Assembly: GCA_022559845.1 (NCBI GenBank)
Contig: CM040117.1
Location: forward strand, 143,162,732 to 143,226,731
Source of the DNA: Amorphophallus konjac
Taxonomy: Eukaryota > Streptophyta > Magnoliopsida > Alismatales > Araceae
Direction: 5' to 3'
DNA: 64,000 nucleotides
Position numbers and translations under genes: made by a program. Below, in pieces: positions 1 through 10,640 of the stretch. A model generated the notes under the pieces. It searched no databases, was not told the DNA's origin, and worked only from the letters and a program-made list of their open reading frames with translations. How positions within the stretch are numbered: the first letter of the stretch is position 1; each line of letters opens with the position of its first letter.

Positions 1-2841
1 CACAGACGCCCTAAAGCATACACGACTCGATTACCGTGCACGCTCTTCTAGACACGACCACACACACACACACGACTAGAACGTCGTGCACATGACACAA
101 CACTGACCTCGAGCAAGACCACGAGAAGGCTAACCCGGAAAGGTCACAACATGCAAGAAACGCGAGAGTCACGTGTCACGTGATGGAAGCACCCCCTCAC
201 TAGAAGAACATCCAGCTGTGTCCACTGACGTCTTATGCTGTGTCTACAAGTGTCTGTCTACACTGCCTACAAGATGATAAAGACTGAGACACGCTCAGAA
301 CCAGAATAGGAACTGCAGTAACGAGTGACTAGACAGGGTAACGTCCGTCCGCATCAGTCTAAGAGCCTGACCACGTGTGCACACACCGACTCTTGTTAGA
401 GAGCCAGACCTCTAGCTAGTTTTCCCCACGCAGCAGGACGCCACTATATAGCGGGGCCCCACGGAAACTAGCTCATAAACCGTATCTCAGGAACTGCAAT
501 GCCACCACTCCCGGGTGGGTCGACACGTCATAACGTGTTGCCAGGCTACGACTAGTGGAGGCTCACTAGACACAGACTCCAAAGCACAAGTGCTGAAGTA
601 CAAACAGGCAAGGAAGCACTGTCGCACGTACCACGAAGCACCAAGGTAGCAAGACAACTGCCGACAAACTCAGATAAGGCAACTAGACCGGTAGACACAA
701 CGATCCTTGAGTCTCACGACATAGAGTCAAGATCGTCATACTAAGCAGAACAAGCTGCCAATCGGTCTAATCCTAAGTCACAGAAACGACACATCCATAT
801 AAAATGACACACGGAGACCTGAGGGATCACCATGACCCTCAAAGCACACCTAGACACACAGATCGAGGTAGGACAATACCTCAAGTCATCCAGAACTATT
901 GTCTCGACCTGGATAGAACTGTCGAGATGCACACAAGGTCTTATGTCAACCATTGGATCTTACCGAGTTGACCAGGACCTGAAAAAGACTTGGAAGCAAT
1001 ACAGAAATGGGAAGGCATGGCTACCTTATAACGCGGTCACAGCCCTCATAGGATGTCAAGGGACATCCACGGGTCAGTGGGCAAACTACAAGGTCAAGCC
1101 AAGACCCTTAGAAATCACAACCCCGGAAAACAACACCCTGGGAATATGGCGGTCCACCTTTAGGCCGCTATATGGAAGAAGCGATCGAGGATAGGGCCGC
1201 TACACCCCAACAGGGACAAGAATCTGACGGTTCTAGACTGGGCCACTAGGGGACTATAGCGGTCAAGGATTAGGCCGCTAGGCTCAGTCGCCCTGAATCG
1301 ACCTATCTAGTCAAACCACCCGTGGCGGTCTAAGATAGACGCGCTACACGGACGTGGCGGTCTAAGAGTAAACCGCCACACAAATCACCCTAAAATACTG
1401 ACCTAAGACACATGGACTGTGGCAGCCGAAGGAAGGCACGCTACGACAAAGAAACGCATGAAGGTTGGGCCGCTAGAGCCAACCGACTTAAAACTTGAAC
1501 CCGGTCAAAACACACTATGGCGGCCTATTGTAGGCACGCTACAGTAAAGTGGCGGTCATACACCAGGCCGCCAACACAAACCGACATAGACTGTTGACTC
1601 TAGTCAATGCCTTCTGGCGCTCCAAGAAAGGGCCACTGGAGAGAACCGACTAACACGAACATCGAGAAACAACGAGCCTTGGTGCACTAATATAGGGCCG
1701 CCAAAGGCAAGTGGCGGTCAGAGGTTGGGCCGCCAACCTAAACTGACCTCGAATCTACCGACACACTGAAGGATGTGGCAGTCTATCGTGGGGTCGCCAG
1801 AGACCTATAGCGGTCACTGGAACGGCCGCCAAAGCGATACGGCGGGAAAACTAGGGAAAAAGCCGATATCGATCATTCCATGCCCCATTCGCGTCGAAAC
1901 ACAGGGGAAACAAGCCTAGACAGCAAAAAACACCTTCCATAAGCTGGAAGGGTCACATGCAACCATTCATTCGCGAGAAACGGGCGATTCCAACAAATTG
2001 ACCCAAATTGGGTCACCGCGGTTCCCGGATTCCTACCAACCCAGAACTCCCGATGACCAATCACAACAAAACTTACGGGAACGAGATCCAGACATCCCGA
2101 GGGTTCGTTTGATACTAATTTTACTAAAAACGGTCGCCGTTTTTCAGCAAACCCTATGAACTCCTAAAATCACGATTTTACCTAAACGAGCCTAAACTCG
2201 CCCGTTCTAGCACCGAACAATAGGAAACCATAGGAAAAAGTGCAGGAGAAGTAGGTGATCCGTCTCCCTACCTCCACCAAAGAAACCGTGCGTCGAAGCG
2301 ACTAAACCACGCTGAAAACGTCACACGAACGAAACTGTACCGGCTTTGAATCCACTGAGGGATCACGCCGTGCCACACTCCAACCGTCGCTCCATCCCGC
2401 ATCCCGATCACTCCATCGCGTCCCCGCCTCGGCCAGCTCTCCACGGTCACGCGCCCCGCGTCGAGCGGCCCAGAGACGAGTGAGAACGAAGAGAGAGAGA
2501 GAGAGAGGGTCGTGAGAAATGAGAGGGAGGAGTGAGAAATAAGAAATAAAAAGAAGGAAAATTAGGAATTTTCCTAATTTCTGAAAATTCGATAATTATC
2601 CCAAAAATGGACTAATTCAGAAAAATATGAAAAAATAGTCGAAACGATTCTCTCGACGAGCACATTGCTGCTGTAATGTCCTCGAGTCGATGAACTGAGA
2701 AATAAACTCACCGCAGGGTTCCGTAACTTGTACGAGAGAAAAACCCACATAGATCGTAAAACTCAACACAGGACCCACAAAAGCGATCCGAAACTCTCCG
2801 AAGAAGATCCAAAAAATCCAATAAGAATCCAGGGTATTACA
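1..2841 (-). repeat. 3' LTR of the minus-strand gypsy element, cut by the window edge
   Basis: It begins on the minus strand at 2841 with TGTAATACCC and continues beyond position 1. A pyrimidine/purine-rich block with a GA microsatellite (about 2480-2545) and the ATCCGTCTCCCTACCTCC block near 2256 correspond in order to the same landmarks of the LTR at 5095-7977. No convincing polypurine tract is visible directly before it, which fits an old copy. No host gene is seen here, and short open frames are random. Confidence 0.6.
1145..1840. repeat. array of GGCGGTC / GGCCGCC inverted repeats inside the LTR
   Basis: About ten units of GGCGGTC or AGCGGTC are followed within 10-30 bases by the opposite-strand form GGCCGCC, GGCCGCTA or CCGCCAC, for example near 1148-1170, 1258-1282, 1322-1380, 1515-1570, 1690-1735 and 1783-1830. 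Each pair could form a short hairpin. The array lies in the part of the LTR downstream of the presumed promoter. The equivalent part of the other LTR carries a different palindrome (GGTCGACC). Confidence 0.7.
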
Positions 2842-4139
2842 CACTCTGTCCATAACCATCACGTCACTTGACCGATCTCGGATATCACACCTGCCGGACA
2901 AGCTATACGTAAGACCACAAATCTCAGGGCGCTTGACAATTCTAGCAGCTCCTAGAATACTCGACTTGGCACATAAATGATCTCGTCGCCAATGCCAACA
3001 CTTCTCATCTCTTGGATGCATCCCTGAAATAACCACACCGATCAAAGTCGGTCAATTCTCAAGCTCGACTCCGAGCACCACACGCTTGCACCATACTATT
3101 AATCCGAACGGTTACAACCTGCCTCGACGCCAGTCGCTAAATGACTCCATCCTGAGCCACGCGACACAGCACATAGGATAAGCAGGCACGGTACTCAACC
3201 TCCTCCGAACAACTTCACCACTGAGCTTCACGATTCTCAACACTACCGATGCCACTCGACACAAAATAGCAACCAATGCACGACAACCAAGACCACTCAC
3301 ATGGCCAACATGACTCTTGCCTAAGAGAAAATCTCTACAACTGACTCCGGAACCTCGAGAATGCATGCTCATCCTGAAAAATACGCCATACGCCGCTAGT
3401 AATCCGGTCCTGGAGCCTGCAGACTGTGGCTCACCTTGCTTCCGCTGCACACTCTACACCAAGACACCACCGAGACAGAGGAAAACTGGCATCCGCCAAG
3501 ACACGACCTCCATCCAAGCTAACCAAATCCAGAAATGGAGACGCGGGAACCCACACTCCACAATTCTGGAACGCAACTCCCTTCCTTGCCTGGCCACCCA
3601 CTTACATACGCAAGTCAGAACGTCAGGGCCCTATGAGCAAGCTCAGCACCAGCCCTAAACATAATACACCATCTCGACTGGTGGCTCGATGTGCCCAACT
3701 CTACACGACGAGGAGGGAGGAGCACGCAACCTTCACAGGTAGCTCCACTACCACGTGCAAGACGCTTCCGAACACCTCCGAACACACGTCGGAAAAACAC
3801 GAGCGCCAAAAAGCACCATTATGATACGGTCGAGATGGCCACCATGGACACTCACAAGCAATACGTCAGATCTGACCACACCTGAAGCACTCCAGCTCGA
3901 CTTCATCCATAGTGCACGACCTACCCTCTGGAACCTGCAACATCTCGGACAATGTCCTGGCTGCTTAGTCACATTACATCGCCACGATTAAACCTCCAAT
4001 TGTCGCTCTGACACTGCCATAACCAGCTCCTCTGGCTCCTGGCGCCTCCTGCCTGATCTGCTTCTCCCGAACAGCCTTGACATACGAATAAAACTTGACC
4101 TCGAAGAGGGAGAACTCGAGCCAGGAGATGGAAGAGATG
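2842..4139 (-). other. degraded post-gag internal region of the gypsy element
   Basis: This should hold the gag C-terminus and pol. I can see only scattered minus-strand open stretches such as 3748-3972, where a C-x-x-C/G-H-like fragment may be the remains of a zinc knuckle. There is no protease, RT or integrase motif. Plus-strand open frames at 3317-3824 are rich in Thr, Pro and Arg and look like antisense reading of GC-rich sequence, not a gene. Confidence 0.4.
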
Positions 4140-4951
4140 CTAACTCCAACTGCCTCTCAGACTACTGGGGAACATGCTGCCACTGAAAGGTCCTCGCGAT
4201 TCCTCTTCTACTCTCGCCGTAGCTTGATAAGCTGATTCCATGTCCGCCACATGGGTCGCAACCACTAGGTGCCTAAGCTCCGGCCTCAATCCTTTGACAC
4301 ACTGTTGAGTCCTCAGCTCCTCGTCGGCCATAATATGGGGAGCATAGCGACCCAACTCCACAAATCTAGAGCAATCCTACATCACTGTCATGCCTCCCTG
4401 AGACAGCTCCATGAACTCATACATCCTGCTCGTCCTGATGGGTTGCGGGTTAAAGCTCGCTCGAATGTCGCCAGAAACTCCTGCCACAGAACCTGTCGCA
4501 ACAGATGAGACGGGAACGCCGATTCCCACTTGGTGGTCGACTATGACAGAGCTGATCCTTGCAATTGATAACTCGCCAGCAGTGCCTTCTCATCATCTGC
4601 ACACTCAATTGATCGAAACACACGTTCCATCGCATCAACCCAGGATCTTGCTACATCAGGATACGGCTGGCCTTCAAATGTCGGTGGGTGAAGCTTCAGG
4701 AACTCACACAAGAGACACCCACGACCACCATATGACGAACTGCCCATGCTAGCCTCCAGACCATGATGCTGCCGACTCAACTATTACGCGAAAAAATGAT
4801 ACATATCGGTATAAAACTCGGCCTAACCTGACGCACTCGGGGCTACTACCACTGGGGTAGACAACTCTCGACCCGATTCCTCTCTACTTGGCTCCTCTCG
4901 GTCCCTCGCCAGAACCTCAGGCAACGATCCGGTCCGCCTCCTCGGTGCCAT
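4140..4951 (-). pseudogene. Ty3/gypsy gag, decayed
   Basis: The minus-strand frame opens with an ATG at 4951 and a basic start (MAPRRRTGSLPEV), 130 bases downstream of the PBS, which is where gypsy gag should begin. The retrotransposon gag core is recognisable in pieces. One is LKLHPPTFEGQPYPDVARSW with VDAMERVF in the 4541-4780 frame. The other is ELGRYAPHIMADEELRTQQC with KGLRPELRHLVV in the 4140-4361 frame. In an active element this would form the particle shell. Several in-frame stops (including one near 4544) and a frame change between the two pieces break it. No zinc knuckle is intact. The call as gypsy gag is firm. Assignment to the Tekay branch is inferred mainly from LTR size and the LTR ends. 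Confidence 0.82.
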
Positions 4952-5080
4952 CGACACCTTAAAATAGCACGAAAAACATGGAAGGGTGAATAAAATAAAA
5001 ACACCCTAAGCCAGCTACCGACTGTACTAGACTCTTAGGCACTACAATCGTTCCGTATTCCCATGCATTTCCATAACCAC

Positions 5081-5092
5081 ACTCTAATACCA
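5081..5092 (-). promoter_or_regulatory. primer binding site (initiator Met tRNA type)
   Basis: On the minus strand TGGTATTAGAGT lies three bases after the LTR end GGGTCGTTACA. It differs at two positions from the usual plant Met-tRNA site TGGTATCAGAGC. This fixes the orientation of the element and the inner edge of the 5' LTR. Confidence 0.75.
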
Positions 5093-6349
5093 TCTGTAAC
5101 GACCCAAGATCTAGATACCAGGAATAACTCGATACCATTCGAATCTTGGCCCGCCACCCACGAGCCGGGAGGCTCAGAGGGTTAAGGGAATGTGTGGTTA
5201 TGCATTGAAATTCTAACAATTCATAGTAATTAAACTACACAATTAATATTTAACTGATAGAAAGGAAATTACATTATATAACAATTAAATAAACCTATAA
5301 AGTCTAGTCTACAAGTATAGTCAATGAAAATGAAGTGTACCCTACTGCAGGGCCCGACCCCGACACTGGCAAGCTAGCGAACTACTAGACCTCCGAACGG
5401 GAGGCTCCACCTCCAGGAGAGCGCTAAACCTGAAAAACAGAGTGTGAGCCTTGTCTCACTAGCTCAGTAGGGGTCCCACGGATCCCCACCACAAACGAAA
5501 GTGGTAAACAAGAGCAACAGCAGTAACCACAGCAACAATGGTAGTAACAACAATAATAACATAAACAAACAGCGATCAAGACGATAAGAATGGCTAGCTA
5601 AGAAAACCCGAAATTCTCCACTAGCCCGATTCCCAACTAGGGAACCTCGACCTCTAAGCGGCATCAATGTCCCACTACGAAACCACAGTCCTACTATCGA
5701 AAGGAAACCGACCACGGCACGGTAGTAATCTATCTAATGGAAAAGCCGATAGGAGAAACCTTGCCCACACAGGGTAGCACACAGGCTCAACTATCGAAAG
5801 GCCACGACGGCGTTGTCGGTATCTCAACCTCCCCCAAGAAGGGCCACGACCCGCCATCAGCACCCCAACCTTCACCGACAGGACAATCCAACACTCAGCA
5901 TACACAACATGGCCAGATGCGTCCACTGATGATTTACACTGTGCCAAGGCCTCTTATGCGCGCACACTACTCACACCCAATCCCAGGAGAGTAGAGGAGA
6001 CACTCACACACACAACAACCTCAGACTGGCTAGGTCACGTGCCTCTGCGCCCAACAGCACGGCCGTGTCCACCTACCTGACCCACACGCCACTGCGTCTG
6101 TCAGTAACGTACTCTATCCCAACCACGGTACGCTAACACGCTCCTGGTGCTCTGCCACCGAGAGGGAGCACTGTACACATTAGGCGGTCCCACGCGGTCC
6201 AACACGATCGACTACAGGGATGCTCCACAACCGCGTGGAGTCCCGCCGAGCTCTCACATCCTCAGCCTCACGGATGGCTACCTTAAAGCATGATTAAACA
6301 CAATCTCGCGGGGGTCTCGAGAAGGCGTATTCACCTACGCAAGCCTCTG

Positions 6350-6610
6350 TGATCCACTGTACGACCCTAAGGATGTTGAGGAACCACCCTCGTGAGGGAC
6401 CACCCTCACACCACATGGCCGCATTAGTGGTAATCCACGGAAACCCCGAGAAAGGCAAACACTTATCCATGAACCACCGTGACCCAAGGTACAACACTAA
6501 AGGGCGTTGAGGAACCACACTCATGAGGAATCACCCTCAAACCACCTAGCCGCACCGGTGGACACCAGCCTACAGCTCACACGGTGAAAGCCTCGCCACT
6601 GGCACACGAG
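6350..6610. repeat. imperfect 131-bp tandem duplication in the LTR
   Basis: The block GTTGAGGAACCACCCTC with its following 40 bases at 6375 recurs at 6506 with scattered substitutions, giving a period of 131 bases. It lies in the U5-side half of the LTR. Confidence 0.6.
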
Positions 6611-6824
6611 CCACGTGGGAACCATGCCACGAATACATGGGGAACCCATGAATCCTCGAACCATGAGAATCAATCCTCGGGCGACCATCGCCCTCACGAG
6701 GCCCAATTGGCCCTATTCCCATGGCTTTAGATGGGCAAAATGCCAAGGCATGAAACTGGGGCAAGAAACCATACAACTGGGGCTGAAAGGCTCTTAAAAA
6801 CCCAACCCCATGGGAGTTCGATTG

Positions 6825-7015
6825 ACCGACCAGCCCTGGTCGGTCGACCGAAATCCCCAGGGCTAAAAGCCCTAGAATGGGGGTTGACACCCCTTCACAA
6901 GGGTCGACACCCTGCTGGGTCGGTTGACTGAACTGCAGGGTTTGGTCGACCAAACTCTGCAGTAGGGTGAACCCTACGCGCTGCCAGAATCGATCGACCA
7001 ATTGGTCGATCGAAT
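6825..7015. repeat. array of GGTCGACC palindromes in the LTR
   Basis: Motifs GACCGACC, GGTCGGTCGACCG, GGGTCGACACC, GGTCGGTTGAC, TTTGGTCGACCAAA and CGATCGACCAATTGGTCGATCG occur within 190 bases. The last two are long perfect or near-perfect palindromes. Similar GGTCGACC arrays appear in unrelated LTRs at 13275-13440 and 55630-55810. Confidence 0.75.
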
Positions 7016-7977
7016 CTGATGACCTTCACACGGGGGTGACCCTCGGGGCTCCATTCCACACTCGACTCGCCTCCAAAGCAAGCGGGAGCCATTTCCCAAC
7101 TCAAAACACACTTGATGGGGCCAAACAGGGCCCAAAACGGCGATTGAAACCTCAAATCGGACAATTACCCCAAATTAACCCCATTTTTCCACAAAACAAG
7201 AACAACGGCCATCTCGACCTCTCCTCGGCCCGAAACCATGGGGGAAAGGAGGGGAAGCAAGGGGAAAACCTTCCCCGACATCTAATCTGGAAATCTGCCA
7301 AGAATCATCACCTAGAACGGTGAAATCGTCACTCATCCCTAAACATGATCAAAGCCCCAACATAAAGGAAACCCGCTCATTCTCGCGCCATTCAACACGA
7401 AACACGGGGAAAGTAACGCGGGGAAGGTAAGGATCCGTCACCCTACCTCTGGCGAAGAGACCACGGTGATTCGACACTGTTCCAAGCTCGAAACGCCACG
7501 AACCGCATGAAATCGCACGGAACTGCACGCCATGCCTTGTCTCTTGCTCCGTGCTCCAATCCACGCTGATCCTCGCTCCTATCCGTCCACCACCTCGCCG
7601 TCGGTCTCCTCCGTCAGTCGCTGGAGAAGAAGAGGGTGAGAAGGAGAGCGTGGGATTGAGAGGGGGAGAGAACGGGAGGGAGAGAGTGAGATGCGAGAGC
7701 GAGGAGAGAGAGAGGGGTGGGGAGGGTTTTATAAAAAAAATAAATTTTATTTATATATTTTTTTGAAATTGTAATAACTCCAGAAAAACACCAAAAATGC
7801 AACCGGACTCCGAAAAATTCCAAAAAAATACCGGCGCATTCCTCACAACGCCACGGACCCAAGATAATTCACGAACGCACCGTCAAAGGGTCTGACAATT
7901 CGGTAGAATTGTTCGAAGCTCACTCGGACATAATCTGCAATCCACAATGACACGATCCGAAAATCTAGGGCGTTACA

Positions 7978-9260
7978 TTCCACCTAGTCCATCTCGGGAG
8001 AAGGAGCTTCTCGACAAGTGGGCTGCCATGTAGTAGCAGCTCAACTTTCTCCAAAAGCGGGTTGGCCCACAATCCTTGGCTGATGTCCCGATTCCCAGCT
8101 TTCATAACATCTGTTTCCCTCCCCAATCCAATTTTCCCATGTACCTCAAGTATGACGGGAGGGGCAATCTGTTCATTCATGTGAGGGAATTTATGTATTA
8201 GTCGGTGCAGTTTTAGTATGACAACCGCCTTATGGCGTATTTGTTCCGCCACTCATTGGATGGGGTAGCGCTGAAGTGGTTCTATGCTTTGCCATTGGAA
8301 GATGCTGAGAGCTTCAAGATCGTCAAGGAGAAATTCATTCAGATATTTCAAGACCGAGTCGGCTCGGAATATTCCTTTACCGATCTAGTTGCTGAGAAGA
8401 TGAAAGCTGATGAAGATTTTGCCACCTATGCTGATAGATGGAGGCTGATGGCTGCCCGTGTGCCCGGCCATATTCCAGAGGAGAAGGTCAAGTTGCTCAT
8501 CTCGAATGCCACCCCTACCTTCCGTAACATCTTAGCCATGAATGATATTGCCAATATGATCCAACTTTACAATCGGGCCAGGTTCATACAAACCTAGTTC
8601 AAGGACTCCCCCTATCACACTCTCTTTGAGGCCCAAAAGCCCAAATATAATAGAAAACCTCAGGGGGCAATTACCAAAGGAGTCCAAACAAATGAACAAG
8701 TGCAAGCTGTTAGCTTCCCATTCCCCAACCAATCCGCTCCACCACGCTTCCAAAAACCTCCTCGCAACCCTTAGTTCCTCGCTCCACAAAATGCCCAACC
8801 ATCCTTTCCTGCTCCCCAATAGCAACAACAACTGCCGCAGTACCACAATGTTCCACCTCCTAATGGCTATGCACCAAAATGCATAGGTCCGAAGAGGGCT
8901 CAATATCCTTCTTTGCCTGAAACCCTCCCGGACATCTTCTCAGCTCTCATGTCCATTGGTGCTTTACAACAACCTCCGGAAGGGCCGAATTGGAATCCGA
9001 TCATTGACTAATCTAGATATCGTATCTTCCACAGGCATCCCGGGCACACGATAGAGAGTTGCTTCTAGTTTAGAGACTTTGTCTATGATTTGCATGAAGG
9101 GCAGCGCATCGATTGGGCCAAAATGCACAAAGTCATCACAAAAATTAAGGAGAAAAGAAGGCAACCACCGAGACCACAAGCACTGTAGTCACAGCAGCCA
9201 CCTCAGTAGCAGCAGCCTACGCATGATCTGGGGATTCATTAGAATTCGATGCCTAACCAT
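7978..9260 (+). pseudogene. Tat/Ogre-like gag (F1), partial
   Basis: The best-preserved piece is 8232-8597. It contains MAYLFRHSLDGVALKWFYAL, then FADRW-like (DFATYADRW) and a typical tail ending in YNRARFIQ. The reading frame continues after a TAG at 8595 through a Pro/Gln-rich stretch to about 9260, where a second conserved patch (HPGHTIESC, FRDFVYDLHEGQRIDW) is seen. Gag would build the virus-like particle. The N-terminal part present in F2 is missing because the neighbouring LTR replaces it. Several TAG codons sit where F2 has glutamine (for example the QQ stretch near 8033), as expected of CAG-to-TAG decay. Confidence 0.75.
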
Positions 9261-9767
9261 CCGCCCGCTCCGCAACCTCAGCCGCCGGCACCGGCTCAGG
9301 TGAATATTATCCATCGCCCGTCTCCCAACGCTGGGTGGTCATACGAAGACGAGTCATCTATCCAACGGCTTATGGCCCTCCACCATACCTACCACAACTC
9401 TCCCTTGCCGTCACCTCCTACCTCCATTATCCTTCTGTGAACCCTCCAATCCACCACCGCAACCTCCACCGCACACGCTATCCCTCCAAAACCCCTCATT
9501 TTACCTCTCACATCCACCATTGTTCCGCCAGTCCCTACACCACAGCTAGTCACGCACACCATCATTACCCCTCCGCTTAACCCTTCACCAGTCATTCTCT
9601 CGTCGGGGCCCATCAGGGCTGCTCCTACTTGTGTTACCACTATTTCCCCTCCAACTACTACCCCTGCTTTAACCCCATTTGCTCACCCCATCAGGCCAAT
9701 CAAGCCGCCAACCATAAGCTCGTCTAACGCCACGCTGACCCAGAACCTTGCCCTTCGGAGCGGGCAT

Positions 9768-10640
9768 TTGTTCCATCGGAGTTATCCCACCACCAGTGTA
9801 CTTGCACCCAACCCCCAGTCTTCACAACAAGTTGTTGACCAAGAGGAAGTGAATCTATTGCCAGGAACTCAGTATGATTTGCTCCACCATTTGAACCAGA
9901 TGCCCGTGAAGATATCAGTTCTAGAATTAATCAAGCGGTCCAAGCTCCACCAAGATGCCCTACGGGACTTTCTCCAGAAGGTCCTTGTGAATGAAGACAT
10001 GGCTGTGGATAGCCTACCATCTGATTTGGCCATGGTTTCCAAAGCGCCGGTCATTACGTTTTCTGAAACTGAGCTAGCACCTCCCGAGGCTCGCAAAATG
10101 CCGCTGTACATCTCCATCACCTTGAATAAGGTGAGTATCGATGCGGCTTTGGTGGACACTGGAGCCTCTATTAATGTATGTCCATTGAGCACCCTGTGAA
10201 CTTGTAATATCTTAGAAGATCTGCTAAGGCCCACCCTTACTACTATTGCGGCCTACGACAACTCAAGAAGGCCCGACCATGGGGTGATCACCGTGCAAGC
10301 TGAACTCGGGCCACTGACAATGCCCATTGAATTTTATGTGCTGGACATCGATCCAATGTTCAAGGCCATCTTGGGGTGCCCGTGGATCGACAATCTTAAT
10401 GATGTACCGTCTACTGCCCACCAATGCCTCAAGTTCCCATTTCAAGGTCGGGTGGTGAAGGTTAAAAGCATCTCCACAGTACAATCAGTTGAGGCCAACT
10501 CTGATAAGATCCCACATACACTTTGGCCAAGCAATAGGCCTATTATCTCTGTGTTGGATCTCAATTTTCCATGGGCCTATGCACAGTGCAAGCTAGCCGT
10601 CGTGCAGGTGAATGTCAGGGTGAATCCCTAGATAAGGGAT
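9768..10640 (+). pseudogene. Tat/Ogre-like aspartic protease region (F1)
   Basis: The frame at 9768-10199 ends in ALVDTGASINVCPLSTL. The DTG catalytic triad of retropepsins is at 10155-10163 and is intact here, whereas F2 has DIG. A TGA at 10197 interrupts the frame, which then continues in phase to about 10631 with the protease C-terminal part (FKAILGCPWIDNL). The enzyme would mature Gag-Pol. Upstream, 9270-9767 is Pro-rich spacer sequence with many stops in this copy. Confidence 0.8.

Larger units (their letters stand above)
1..7977 (-). mobile_element. Ty3/gypsy long-LTR element (chromovirus/Tekay-like), minus strand, pol missing
   Basis: On the minus strand this reads 5' LTR (7977 to 5095), PBS (5092-5081), gag remnant from 4951, then a 3' LTR starting at 2841 and leaving the window at its left edge. 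The LTR starts (minus TGTAACGCCC and TGTAATACCC) and the end of the 5' LTR (GGGTCGTTACA) match the usual long-LTR gypsy pattern. The internal part is only about 2.25 kb, so pol is deleted or was never present. The two LTRs share the ATCCGT-CCCTACCTC block and layout but are strongly diverged. They could therefore belong to an old insertion or to two related elements placed side by side. The right end abuts Tat gag at 7978, so the element probably inserted into F1; the matching TSD lies outside the window. Confidence 0.7.
5095..7977 (-). repeat. 5' LTR of the minus-strand gypsy element (2.88 kb)
   Basis: The LTR runs on the minus strand from 7977 (TGTAACGCCCTAG) to 5095 (GTCGTTACA) and is bounded by the PBS on one side and Tat gag on the other. 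A very A/T-rich TATA-like stretch at about 7735-7765 followed (minus strand) by CT repeats near 7560-7715 looks like a promoter close to the LTR start, leaving a short U3 and a long transcribed R-U5. It contains a 131-bp tandem duplication and a GGTCGACC palindrome array, listed separately. No gene is present. Confidence 0.75.

Noticed and set aside
832..1194. Plus-strand 120-codon frame
   Set aside because: It lies inside the minus-strand LTR, has no recognisable domain and overlaps the hairpin array at its end.
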